This document shows positions 19,858 through 28,866 of a DNA stretch of 64,000 nucleotides, piece after piece. Position numbers and translations under genes: made by a program. Where the stretch lies: the NCBI GenBank assembly GCA_018806915.1, contig JAGKQI010000043.1, positions 372,001-436,000 on the forward strand, given 5' to 3'. Source of the stretch: Phytophthora colocasiae (Eukaryota > Oomycota > Peronosporomycetes > Peronosporales > Peronosporaceae). The notes beneath the pieces were generated by a model. The model made no database searches. It was not told the DNA's origin and saw nothing but the letters and a program-made list of their open reading frames with translations. How positions within the stretch are numbered: the first letter of the stretch is position 1; each line of letters opens with the position of its first letter.

Positions 19858-20493
19858 CTATTGAGGAACAACAGTGTAGAAATGTGCTACTTCAGCCACC
19901 TCAGGTTCCGCCGCTTGAAAATCACGGTAAAGGTTGCACAACAACTCATCTGGTAGCGGGTCATCCGCGCGTTGATTTAATTTTTTCGCGTGCTCGAAAT
20001 CATCGCAAAGAAAACTCACCACGTAAGTCTTCCCTTCAAGTCCACAATCGCTCCAACACGAATTTTCTATTCTCTCCACGAACTCCCATTCCACTTGAGA
20101 AATGTGCGAACTGTCAACGATCACCACTTCGGCGCTTTGAAGCTCAGCTCTAAACACGCCGTGCATGTTCCTATCACACCACCATGCACCCCATTCATCT
20201 TGCTGAGGGGTGAATATACGCACGATCCGTGCATTGCTCACGGTGTCCTCTGCGAATGCATTTACAAACGCACGTCGAAGCATCTCGGCGAACTTTGTCT
20301 TCCCGCTTCCAGGCAACCCATCGTAGCACGACAACACACGACCCATAGGACCATGTTTTGTTGTCAATAAAGTCGTGAACGATGGACAATGCCACGTCCT
20401 CCACGCGCCAGCTCCAATCCATACCTCGGTTGTAGTTGGACCAATGCAGGAAAAAATGAAAGTGGCATCCCCAATTCTTTCAGACGTAGTCAT
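19858..20493 (-). CDS. P-loop kinase-like ATPase (AAA_33 / polynucleotide-kinase type)
   Basis: An intact 211-aa frame. A Walker A motif is clear in CYDGLPGSGKTKFAEML (about residues 56-72). A Walker B-like VVIVDSSHISQVEWEFVERI (about 122-141) resembles the VIVDNTN..W segment of NEDD4-binding-protein-2-like and related small P-loop kinases, which phosphorylate nucleic acids or small molecules. The C-terminal third (KTYVVSFLCDDFEHAKKLNQ and the Arg-containing stretch after it) is compatible with the lid and Arg region. Substrate cannot be told. The frame has no lesions and stands alone on the minus strand, with a short promoter region before the divergent gene at 20663. Its role in the giant element is unknown. 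Confidence 0.6.
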   Translation of the reverse strand: MTTSERIGDATFIFSCIGPTTTEVWIGAGAWRTWHCPSFTTLLTTKHGPMGRVLSCYDGLPGSGKTKFAEMLRRAFVNAFAEDTVSNARIVRIFTPQQDEWGAWWCDRNMHGVFRAELQSAEVVIVDSSHISQVEWEFVERIENSCWSDCGLEGKTYVVSFLCDDFEHAKKLNQRADDPLPDELLCNLYRDFQAAEPEVAEVAHFYTVVPQ

Positions 20494-20662
20494 GTTCTTT
20501 CCTTATAGATAATTCTCGGAGGTCTCTCAAAGTCTCTCAAACGTCTCGGCCAATTCTCAGAAATACCGTTTATCCTTCTGTACTAGTTTTGAAGTCAAGT
20601 TGTCTTTTATCATTTAAAATTATACTTATACAGATTTTTGTCACTAGATCGCAGTGGAGTCC

Positions 20663-21065
20663 AATGGCTTGGATGATTCTACGTCTGTAAGCTCTTCTGT
20701 GGCTTCCAATTCTAGTCTGGAAGACTAAAGATGTGGTGAACAACTTCAACGCTGCTATGAATCGTCATAAGCGCTACGTTGAGCAATTGACGTTGCCTAC
20801 ACTTCACTATTCACTCTGGAATTATAAAGACGGATATTTCTTCGGGCCGATGCAGTTTGTGGCTGGATTATTGGCTGGAGTTGTGGTAGGCGTTGCTGTC
20901 ACTCAGCAAGGGCAATTTCACAAGTGGAGCCTCCATCGCTTTTCGGTAAATTGGCAAACTGGTGCAGTCGACGAGCACCTGCGGCGGGTACGCCTTGGCA
21001 TCCCATTCCGTTGCCGATGGACGAGTACAGCTACCTGATGCACCCTGCGACAGTTGAGGTCATGT
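20663..21065 (+). pseudogene. Small membrane protein with one in-frame stop
   Basis: From the ATG at 20663 the frame reads MAWMILRL, then TAA, then ALLWLPILVWKTKDVV and continues in frame. A soluble helix MNRHKRYVEQLTLPTLHYSL follows, then a glycine-rich hydrophobic segment MQFVAGLLAGVVVGVAVTQQ. The TAA in an otherwise continuous frame indicates a recent nonsense change or a stop-skipping intron. Beyond about 20950 the ending is ambiguous; another frame gives a short tail ending near 21065. Divergent from the P-loop gene. Family not recognised. Confidence 0.45.
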
Positions 21066-21379
21066 GAGATTTAAGACAATAGGTCACGGAAGAATATGTG
21101 GAGGCGTACGATGTACTACGCACGTGTTATGGTTGGCGTTTACCGACTCGAGTATAGTGAACTGATCTCGTGCAATATACTTACCTAGGATAGTAGAAAT
21201 ACATGTAGATTAATGCTCAACGTTCGTGTCATCTCAAAGTTAAAGGATAAATAAGCAGGTCGTTGTGTTTCGCTTTTTTATATGTTTTTCTCTGCTACTC
21301 CGTCGCTATAGGTCTATCTCCGACTGCGCTCTACATTCCTCTACGATCTCCAACTCGAGCAAGTACGACCTCGACTCAA

Positions 21380-21700
21380 AAGCTTAAATTGTGAAGAGAG
21401 ACGCGCTCGCATGCAAGAACCTCGCTGTCAGGTTGCGTTGCTGCTTGAGATCCAGCAACAGAGGTAGCTCTGATGAGCATCTATCTGACTCTTTCCTTGA
21501 GAAACTCCAGCCAGATATCCAACATTAGGGCTTTCAATCGTGCCTTCGATAAAGCCTCCTTATCCGGGTCTTCTCTCAATGAAAGAGCGCTGTGTGCTTT
21601 AAGATAGATCTGCCATATTCTCCACCCCTTGACAGCAAAATTTTCTCGTTACTACTGCACTCCCCACAGGAAACCGGTGCAGCATTAGTTTCTCCACTCC
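21380..21700 (-). pseudogene. Possible coding relic, minus strand
   Basis: A helical stretch SLREDPDKEALSKARLKALM followed by a Leu-rich helix ends in a stop near 21493, and a second in-frame piece follows to about 21380. It may be the tail of a gene whose start is lost. Weak evidence only. Confidence 0.25.
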
Positions 21701-21749
21701 GAGCCAACGTTTCCTTGTCAACGTTGATGTAGTGGCTTTTTTCGCTCGA

Positions 21750-23185
21750 GCAGGACGTAAAAGCGTTCGTCCTCTCTTATATTCTTTGTCTGTTCGCTCT
21801 TGGGCAGAGACTACTGTAGAGATGTTCGCTCCAGCTTGACACGACAAATAGCGTCGAGGATTGTACCCGACGCTCACTTTCTTGCGCAGACTCAAGTGCT
21901 CGTGCACCATCATCTCCAGTAGTGTCACCACTAGGTACCGAAACCCGCACTTTTCCGCCGCCAGCAGAACCTACGAAGACTGTGCTAGAATCCAGGTAAA
22001 GGTCCTGGGAAGAAGACAAACTCGTTGCGTTACCGTCGTTCTTTAGTGTCATTCCATCTCCAATGCTGATAAGTCCGCGCGTGCCGTCAAGCGTAATGCC
22101 GGCCGCTGTAGGATCGTCCGCGATGGTGTTGGCCACTGTCACCGTTCCAGCAGGATCGACGAAAAGCAGGGAGTTTCCACCAGCGCTCGTGATGACAGTT
22201 CCTGCTTTTGATACGAGATTCAGGTCGCCCTGCTCCTTCACACCGCCCGAACTGTTCGCAGCTGTGGTCATCATCGTGCCATCATCGAAAACAACCCCCT
22301 TTCTGGCACTCAAATAATCCGCCTCAATCATGGGAGCTGATGTAACACCAAACTGTTAGCAAAGCAATACGCACACAAGAAAATGTCATGTGCACTTACA
22401 ATCCACCCTGTTTGTGAACGTCACAGTGCCATTGGAGAAGAAAGTCACCCCATAAAATGTCTGCTGGTCTCCGGAATCCAATGCACGTCGTCCGATTTTC
22501 AACTCTCCATCATCAAATGCGATCATTCCCTCCGAGTAGGCGGTATTAGAGTATCCTGGGCGTCACAACACACAACATTAATTGATGCCGCAAAACAACT
22601 CTCCACTACGTCCGTCTTACCACTCTTCAAGAAGATCTGTGCGTCATCCTCCGCCACAACTGTAAATCTATTATCCACCGTCGTTCCAAAGAGATCGTTC
22701 TGATGCGACTCGAAGAAATCCGTCTGCGTCAAGTAGATCGTAATGCTGCTCATGAGTAAGAAGCTCAGCAGCGTCAATACTCCAATCGCCGTCCAGAACA
22801 CATCATGGTCCTCTCTTTTGCGTCTTCTCCAGTGTAATTATCTGCAGAATCCCCCACTAGATCTGTATCGGAAGATGCGAGTATCTGCATCTGAATGGAA
22901 GAAGCCTCTTCTCCCTCTTAAACGTCGCAATCTCTGCACACCAATTCCAGCCATGCGTCTGGCCAAATCTCCGTCCTCCTCCCCGTCCAGCATCAAATGG
23001 TCTCCACGTAGATCATCACCTGGTGAATCCATAGGAATAGCTTGTCGTCAACGTCGGTACGAGTTTTCTTCTAACTCCGTTGACTGCACATCATTTTCCT
23101 CGTCTTCTTCTTCGCTCCGTGACGTCTCAAGTTTCTTCATTGCCGTCGTCATAGCGACCTTAAACGTCTGTTCCATCCAGCGTCA
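21750..23185 (-). CDS. Type II membrane protein with beta-rich extracellular domain, multi-exon
   Basis: An acidic cytoplasmic part (MEQTFKVAMTTAMKKLETSR, then DSPGDDLRGDHLMLDGEEDG in the same frame after one TGA near 23047) leads, after a frame change near 22860-22900, to WRRRKREDHDV. A transmembrane helix VFWTAIGVLTLLSFLLMSSI follows. The exterior reads FFESHQNDLFGTTVDNRFTV, then after an intron (about 22622-22557, gtaagac to gcccag) GYSNTAYSEGMIAFDDGELK, then after a second intron (about 22400-22336, gtaagtgc to acatcag) SPMIEADYLSARKGVVFDDG. It continues as Gly/Thr/Val-rich repeats like those of tail-fibre or beta-helical surface proteins. Coding character fades after about 21900. One stop and a frame change make it a probable pseudogene or an incompletely understood gene. 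Family not identified. Confidence 0.5.
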
Positions 23186-23562
23186 GTGAACGTCGTCCAC
23201 GGCCTTCAAACAGCGCAGGGGCTCAGCCGTATTTTCTTGCGCTTTTCCAGCGAGAAGATGTTCCTCAGCGTGCTCATACTGGGCGCCGCCCAGTGGGCGG
23301 GGATAGATGCCGAGGATAAATTTTTGTAATAGATAGTCTAAAAGTAGAGATTATTTTCGTGATTTTGGGCGGCTACTCCGAATTACGACAAGGTTTTTTC
23401 GCCAAGTCCATTGACAGACCTCACTATTAGAAGCTTATCTCAACTCTGATTGGATACTACTGACCAATAAGCAAAAAGTAAGCGAAAGCAGGTGGTGACA
23501 CTCCAGACCGATGGGAACATTGATTTCCCTACCCCCATAGCATACAAATTTCTATATAAAAC
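23186..23562. other. Non-coding end region of the giant element
   Basis: AT-richer sequence with no recognised gene between the membrane-protein gene and the terminal hairpin. It contains a short GC-rich palindrome near 23280 (gggcgccgcccagtgggcgggg). Confidence 0.4.
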
Positions 23563-23602
23563 TTATCCCAGCAAAGCTGGGATAACAGCGGTCGCCGGTG
23601 GG
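23563..23602 (-). repeat. High-coordinate terminal inverted repeat of the giant piggyBac
   Basis: Read on the minus strand from the TTAA at 23603-23606: CCCACCGGCGACCGCTG, then the hairpin TTATCCCAGC-TTT-GCTGGGATAA. It matches 2608-2644 except for CTG and the loop. Confidence 0.9.
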
Positions 23603-23606
23603 TTAA

Positions 23607-24076
23607 CCCCTGGGTCCAGTGCGATCACTCTAGGAGTACTCATTCGGGTAGTACGCTTGCGGAATCACGGCGTACCAGAAGCCGTTCGTGTTGGTGATCT
23701 GGATCTCGTTGGTGATAACGAGGCCCGGATCGCAGCGGATCGGGATACCCTTCAGTTTCGAGATGGATAGTAAAGCTCGCTGACCCCTCCTGTGCTGAAT
23801 GAATTGTCGCTTGCGACGCATCCTCACAAAATGTAAAGTAACGTCCGTCCGTCTTTCGACTCTTGAATCGAACTTTGAACTTCTTGATGTTCCTAGTAGA
23901 CAGGTTGCTAAACGCGCTCTTCACACCGCTCTCAAACTTGCGTAGCGCATTGAATCGAAAGCTCTTTGGTGTTTCAAAAGCCCATTGAGGTGGCGGCTCC
24001 ATCCCCTCGGGATACACGCGCTGCTTATTGGATGCTTGGGTTACATAGAGGTCCCTCAGAGTGGCTGCTTTGGACA
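23607..24076 (-). pseudogene. Fanzor copy A, middle segment up to RuvC-I
   Basis: Minus-strand reading gives SKAATLRDLYVTQASNKQRV, EGMEPPPQWAFETPKS, RFNALRKFESGVKSAFSNLS and KKFKVRFKSRKTDGRYFTF, as in the copy at 27042. A frameshift follows near 23800. The last bases before TTAA are the ALDPG codons of RuvC-I. It ends at the giant piggyBac on one side and at the hAT element (24077) on the other. Confidence 0.9.
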
Positions 24077-24959
24077 TAGTGTTCGCACTAACGCTAACTG
24101 TAGAGTTGGCGACCCTGTATATAAACAGTTAGTTAGTGTGTAGTAAATTTTACTAACATGTTGGTGGAGTTAGACACTCACCCGTCGCTTCCTGATCCTG
24201 AGCCCACAGTTCTGTTGAATGTTTAATGTTGAAGCTTTCTGTCGCGACTAGATTCGTGCTACCGGTATCAAAGACCGAGCCCTTTCCAGCTGCATCAGAT
24301 ATCGTTGGCGGTCAGATGACAATGATCGGTTGGCTATCGAAGCGCCAACCGCCCTCGTTCGTCTCCCAGTTTACTTTTTTAAACAACGAGGTCACCTTCG
24401 TAAAGACCGCGACCAGGTGATTTGAGATGCTCTCTCCGTCGACACCCTCCAAGAAGGCCGTGACAGTGAAAGCACTGCTTCTCAGTGCAAGATAGAACTT
24501 GCTCAGTTTATCAAAATGTGTTCTACAACCCAAATGGAGCTCTACAAGGATATGGACGCACTGGAATACTGGCTAGATCATGGTGTGACTGAATTCCTGC
24601 TCTTGGCTCCAATTGCAACGAGACTCTTTACGGTTCCTATCTCTTCTGCTGCTGCAGAACGTGTTTGGAGTGCCTTTGCTTTCGTGTGGTCTAAACGCCG
24701 CAATCGTTTGACAGCAGACAAAGTGGAGAAGTTAGTGTTTCTCTATACAAACTTCGCTCTGCTCGATACGTGATTGAAGACTGGAAGACGAAGCTACTGA
24801 AAGCAGCGACGCATCGGCTGCGCAGGACAATACTACTATACATAGTAGCACTGTAGTTATATAGGAAGTCCACAACAAACAGGGTAACACGTTTGCTAAC
24901 AGCACTAACAGTAAGTTAGTGTGTAGTAATTCTAGCAAACATGTTGGCGGAGTACACTA
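24077..24959 (+). mobile_element. hAT-type element, 883 bp, with 8-bp target duplication TTTGGACA
   Basis: TTTGGACA flanks both sides (24069-24076 and 24960-24967). The element starts TAGTGTTCGC and its other end reads inward TAGTGTACTCCGCC. The 3' 50 bp also has a close direct copy at about 24129-24179. hAT elements make 8-bp duplications and often begin CA/TAG. Removing it rejoins the Fanzor frame between GTGTCCAAA on each side. It is internally deleted and keeps only a transposase C-terminus. Confidence 0.85.
24516..24776 (+). pseudogene. hAT transposase C-terminal dimerisation domain fragment
   Basis: ALEYWLDHGVTEFLLLAPIA leads to PISSAAAERVWSAFAFVWSK, RRNRLTADKVEKLVFLYTNF. This is the hATC dimerisation signature (Ser-Ala-Ala-x-Glu-Arg, followed by R/K-rich N-R-L and L-x-x-N). 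The DDE core is absent, so the element cannot move by itself. Confidence 0.85.
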
Positions 24960-24967
24960 TTTGGACA

Positions 24968-25282
24968 CGTTCGTCGCTCGGAAGTGAGCCACCGCTTGAT
25001 TGTAGGTCCAGCGACACGTCCCCATATAGCGTATGAGCTATTGGCGCTGTTTGGTAGTAGGGAAAAGTCTGTATTTGCGCATGCGTGTTACCAGGAGTTT
25101 GTCCTGGGCTTTCAGCTCTCCTCGTATAGCCGAAGCAGCCTCGATGTCATCTGCATGGTTCATTGCGTTGCATTTGAGGACGTTGATACTTGCTCTCATG
25201 CATTTCTCGATCGCACGGCCACTTTGCAGTATTGTCAAAGGTTTCTAAGGCGAACAAGGACTGCGTCTGCTGATCCAATCTT
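24968..25282 (-). pseudogene. Fanzor copy A, N-terminal segment
   Basis: Minus-strand reading gives INVLKCNAMNHADDIEAASA, RGELKAQDKLLVTRMRKYRL and FPTTKQRQ as in the intact copies. A 45-bp deletion relative to the copy at 27 kb removes the region after the EKCM codons. Homology stops near 25282, where unrelated sequence begins. Confidence 0.85.
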
Positions 25283-25574
25283 TTCCCATTGAGCGTGGTC
25301 ATGAGCTAAAAAGGAGAGTGAAGGATTTTTAACGTTAGTGGGTTTTAAAACAGATGAGTGGTGGAGTTTATAATGCGGCGATGGGTTCAGTGGTGCACTG
25401 CCGATATAGCTGACAATCAAGTCCTGGTAGCTGTCGATTCCACAGCGAACGTTATTGTCGTTTTCAGCGAAATTTCCCAAACTGGGCCGATTCGCGACCC
25501 TTAGGGCGAACCGACGGGCAATCGACCAAAGCAAGATCTTCGTTGCTTCACTCTCTCATCTAAGGTAAACAGCG
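25283..25574 (-). other. Unassigned coding-like stretch upstream of Fanzor copy A
   Basis: A minus-strand frame (25534-25235) runs into the Fanzor reading. It includes LWSIARRFALRVANRPSLGN and NDNNVRCGIDSYQDLIVSYI. It is not present in the other Fanzor copies and ends at a possible splice acceptor (ctttttag) near 25306. It may belong to another captured gene or element. Confidence 0.3.
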
Positions 25575-25583
25575 TTGTGTAAG

Positions 25584-25790
25584 ATGGAAGCTGCGGTCGC
25601 GACACAACATGCCCACCCTAACACAGTTTTACACTGTTTGTACGGATACTACAACCTTGGTTACTCAAAAAAGGAGCTCGCTCGCGTTTACAACAAGGAT
25701 TTGAAGACAATAAGCAATTGGATTCGCGTCTATGAATCCACAGGGACATACCAACGAGCAACGCCCTCGACCGACAAGAAATTTACGAAG
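25584..25790 (+). pseudogene. Transposase N-terminal HTH fragment (IS630/mariner-like)
   Basis: The frame reads LHCLYGYYNLGYSKKELARV, YNKDLKTISNWIRVYESTGT, YQRA, a helix-turn-helix typical of the DNA-binding end of Tc1/mariner/IS630 transposases. It breaks soon after; no catalytic domain follows. A minus-strand piece at 25783-26016 (EKIWHKFREYMKGRAV) may be another relic. Confidence 0.45.
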
Positions 25791-26590
25791 TCTCTTGTGA
25801 TTTTACCGCCCTCCCCTTCATGTATTCGCGGAATTTATGCCATATCTTCTCCACAATGCTGCTGAACGACGGGCCCTCAACAGCATACACTTCCAGCGCA
25901 TCACCGGACGTGTCACGTTGGCTGACAGCGGCCTTGACTATCGGCTTCACGACAAGCCTGTATTGGTGTCCATCAGTCGATGGACGCTCAACACCATCGC
26001 GTGTAGCTCGCTGCATAAGACGGGGTGATCGACGAACCTAATGCCACGCTCTCGGTGTTTGCTGCAACCTGCGCCAACGAGTCCGCTTCTGGAGTGCTAA
26101 TGCCAGCTCCAGCTGACTCAATCTGACCCAGCCTTGGTGACCTTCTTATGGGGGAGTTCTCGCTGAACTTGATGGTGAGGATGGACATGTAGCAGGGTGC
26201 TGCGGAGTTAGGGATCCATGAGCATTGCTTTCAGCCGTGCTCGCTGGTGATGAAGTGAAGCGCGGCGAATCTTGTGCCAGTTGGATGCTCTCGAGACTCA
26301 GCTCTTCATGCAGAGACCTCCTCGCATGTGAGCAAGCAGAATAAGGATGGACTCGCTGCGAAACACGTCTGCTACGCGCATCCTCTCGCTGCGGCGAGGG
26401 GTCTGTCGTGTCGCCGCGACCAACCATGTCTTCGCTTGTAGTGCTATCCACGCTCGCCATTGTTGTGAGATGAAACACTGAACAGTCATGAAATCTAGTC
26501 ATTTTGATAGGTCTGGCGATTGGGCGGCGGTTCGCCTCGGGTCGATTCAATGAACCGCCCTTGGGAATTTTGAATGAAATCCACAATACC
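25791..26590. other. No confident gene; short Ser/Thr-rich frame on the minus strand
   Basis: A minus-strand frame at 26146-26586 contains MASVDSTTSEDMVGRGDTTD and a Ser/Pro/Arg-rich sequence. No family was recognised and low complexity makes it doubtful. Confidence 0.25.
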
Positions 26591-26591
26591 C

Positions 26592-28862
26592 AGGTTAGGA
26601 AGATACCACACCGAAGGGTTTCATTGATGGCACGGGTTCAAAAGGTCGCACACTTCGACTCGAAAATATCTCAGTCTTCAATTCTCCTCCATAGGAAAAC
26701 CACCCTCAAGCACCTGCCACCGCCCTCCCGACGAAGCTTGTCCTGACTGCAGTCCTCCCGATAAAGAGAGTCAAGCACTCACCTGCCGACCTCGGCCGAA
26801 GAGTGACACACACGCTAGATGCACTTCCACACAAGCTTCCGCGGCGCAGAGCAGGCTGGTCAGACCCATCCGCGTTATCATGCAATAAGTGCGCGTCGTC
26901 ATCTTTGTTCACGTGAGTGACGCCAAACTGTTTTTGGCTGTGCGGGTGAGAGTCATTCTTCGGTGGGGGACTATCGGGTGGTTGGCGTTACGCTAGTACA
27001 CTACTACTAGCGCTGGCGACCTCGAGAATACGTTAGGCGCATTGAAGGTGTACACCCAAGAGGACAAAAAGGATGAAACAGACCCGGAGGCTCGGGCGCT
27101 GCAGAGACGCGAGATGAACTGTCGCGCTGATGAATTGCTTGGTCGTGTTGCGGCTCACGTGCTTCTCGGTCATGTGCGAGAATTTAGACCGCTCCTTGCC
27201 AAAGTCCCGGCTGACCGTATCGTCCGTCTGGATGACTTCTTTGATTCGCAGAGACTAAACGACTTACTACCTGCAGAGGACATCTTGGAGCCGAAACCGT
27301 GGTTCGCGTTCCTGAAACAACGGAACACCGATCAGCAGCCGCAGTCCTTGTTCACCTTAGAAAACTTTCACAATACCGCAAAGTGGCCGTGCGATCGAGA
27401 AATGCATGAGCGCAAGCGAGTCGCGTTTGCATCCAAGCCTCAAAGAGCAGCTGAAGTTTCGGGATACACAGCAACTATCCACGTCCTGAAATGCAACGCA
27501 ACGGACCATGCAGACGATATTGAAACTGCTTCGGCCATACGACGTGAGCTGAAAGCCCAGGACAAACTCCTGGTAACACGCATGCGCAAATACAGACTTT
27601 TCCCTACTACCAAACAGCGCCAACAGCTCATACGCTATATGGGGACGTGTCGCTGGACCTACAATCAAGCGGTGGCTCACTTCCGAGCGACGAACGTGTC
27701 CAAAGCAGCCACTCTGAGGGACCTCTATGTAACCCAAGCATCCAATAAGCAGCGCGTGTATCCCGAGGGGATGGAGCCGCCACCGCAATGGGCTTTTGAA
27801 ACGCCAAAGAGCTTACGATTCAATGCGCTACGCAAGTTTGAGAGCGGTGTGAAGAGCGCGTTTAGCAACCTGTCTGCTGGGAACATCAAGAAGTTCAAAG
27901 TTCGATTCAAGAGTCGAAAGAGGGACGGACGCTACTTTACATTTTCTGAGGATGCATCACAAGCCACAATTCAACACAGAAAGGGTCAGCGAGATTTACA
28001 ATCCATCTCGAAGATGAAGGGTATCCCGATCCGCTGCGATCCGGGCCTCGTTATCACCAACGAGATCCAGATCACCAACACGAACGGCTTCTGGTACGCC
28101 GTGATTCCGCAAGCGTACTGCCCGAATGAGTACTCCTACCACGACAGACTAATCGCACTGGACCCAGGGGTTAAGGCGTTCATGACTGGAGTGGATCTAA
28201 ACGGAAATGCCCTTCACGTCGGCCGAGGAACGAGAGAACATCTAGATGGGTATCGATCCAGGATCATCGATGCCCAAAGGGAGATGGCGCTCATTAAAAA
28301 CTTCAGGGGACATCGGTCCGGGCGACAGTGGCGAGTGTTCGCGAGAGCCAAACGTGCATTCCACTGCGCTATTGCAAAACTGAAAAACGCCGTGAAGGAG
28401 ATGCATTACCAGACGGCAGCTTACCTGACGAAGACGTACGACGTTATCATCCTCCCTGTCTTCAGTTCAAAGGATATGGTGAAGAGAAGTACTGCACGGA
28501 ACCACACCTTCAACCGGTTGCTGTTGGGCCTCAAACATTTCCAATTCCGGCAAATTCTGAAGGCCAAGTGCGAGTTGATGGAGAAAGCCTTGTCATCTGC
28601 TCGGAGATGTACACGAGTCAGACATGTGGGCGGTGCTCCAGACTCCACCTCAAACTTGGAAGCAGAGATGTCTTTCATTGCCCCTATTGTGATCACGTTG
28701 CGGGGAGAGATGTCAACGCTGCCTTCAACATTCTTCGGTTTGTCTGCGCTGGATCATTATCGACGGATCAATAACGAGCGGAACAACTTGAACACCACGG
28801 GTTACAGCGTGGAAGCGACAGAAGCTAGCTAGCTTTTTGTTAGGATTTCTGTAACGGAACAA
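26592..28862 (+). mobile_element. Fanzor-bearing unit, copy B
   Basis: Similarity to the copy at 32072-34318 begins at acccaggttaggaa (26594 here) and covers a 450-bp 5' region before the gene, so the unit is larger than the frame. The 3' end is the shared phrase ttgttaggatttctgtaacg near 28840-28860, also present at copy A. No clear terminal inverted repeat was seen, in keeping with IS200/IS605-related units, which lack them. Confidence 0.6.
27042..28832 (+). pseudogene. Fanzor RNA-guided nuclease, copy B, nearly intact with one frameshift
   Basis: The frame runs 596 codons. An N-terminal region (FRPLLAKVPADRI, DILEPKPWFAFLKQ) is followed by a TnpB-like start, KYRLFPTTKQRQQLIRYMGT and CRWTYNQAVAHFRA. 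RuvC-I is IALDPGVKAFMTGVDLNG, and a bridge-like basic region is FRGHRSGRQWRVFARAKRAF. Next come YDVIILPVFSSKDMVKR and FNRLLLGLKHFQFRQILKAK. At about 28580 copy C has GGGGAAAAG where this copy has GGAGAAAG. This one-base loss moves the zinc ribbon and RuvC-III (SEMYTSQTCGRCSRLH, CPYCDHVAGRDVNAAFNI) to the next frame at 28328-28774. The Glu of SEMYTS next to the ribbon fits the relocated glutamate described for Fanzors. The true start is unclear: an exon upstream ending at gtgagtgac near 26910 is possible. Confidence 0.9.
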
Positions 28863-28866
28863 TTGA
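28833..28866 (+). other. Conserved 3' flank of Fanzor, candidate guide-RNA end
   Basis: ttttgttaggatttctgtaacggaacaa follows the stop and recurs, inverted, at 1925-1952, with a partial copy at 1066-1090. Ends ttgtt and aacaa can pair. In TnpB and Fanzor systems the guide RNA overlaps the gene's 3' end and stops at the element's right end, so this is the place to look for it. The function is inference. The kinase start codon lies only a few bases downstream. Confidence 0.35.

Larger units (their letters stand above)
2604..23606 (-). mobile_element. Giant (20,995 bp) piggyBac-type transposon with TTAA duplications
   Basis: The unit 2608-23602 is bounded by TTAA at 2604-2607 and 23603-23606. 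Inside each TTAA the ends read inward CCCACCGGCGACCG, followed (after an extra CTG at one end) by the hairpin TTATCCCAGC-3nt-GCTGGGATAA. PiggyBac elements insert at and duplicate TTAA and start with CC-rich ends. The flanks are the two halves of one Fanzor gene, and joining them at one TTAA restores exactly the sequence at about 28163-28190. A piggyBac transposase lies inside on the minus strand. Known autonomous piggyBacs are a few kb, so this size with many non-transposase genes is exceptional. It may have been mobile as a unit, or may have grown by later insertions such as the fold-back element. Confidence 0.88.

Noticed and set aside
2608..23602. The unit as a Helitron or Polinton instead of piggyBac
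   Set aside because: No RepHel helicase, no protein-primed polymerase or packaging ATPase was found inside, and the TTAA duplications with CCC ends match piggyBac.
26146..26586. 146-codon Ser/Pro-rich minus-strand frame as a gene
   Set aside because: Low complexity, no recognised domain or neighbours; kept only as a remark.
28560..28600. Programmed ribosomal frameshifting to join the two halves of Fanzor copy B
   Set aside because: Copies A and C have the extra base and read through this junction in one frame, so a simple deletion is more likely.
27042..28832. Treating the 596-codon frame end as the natural Fanzor C-terminus
   Set aside because: The last 80 codons in that frame lack any motif, while the neighbouring frame gives the complete zinc ribbon and RuvC-III, as in the other copies.
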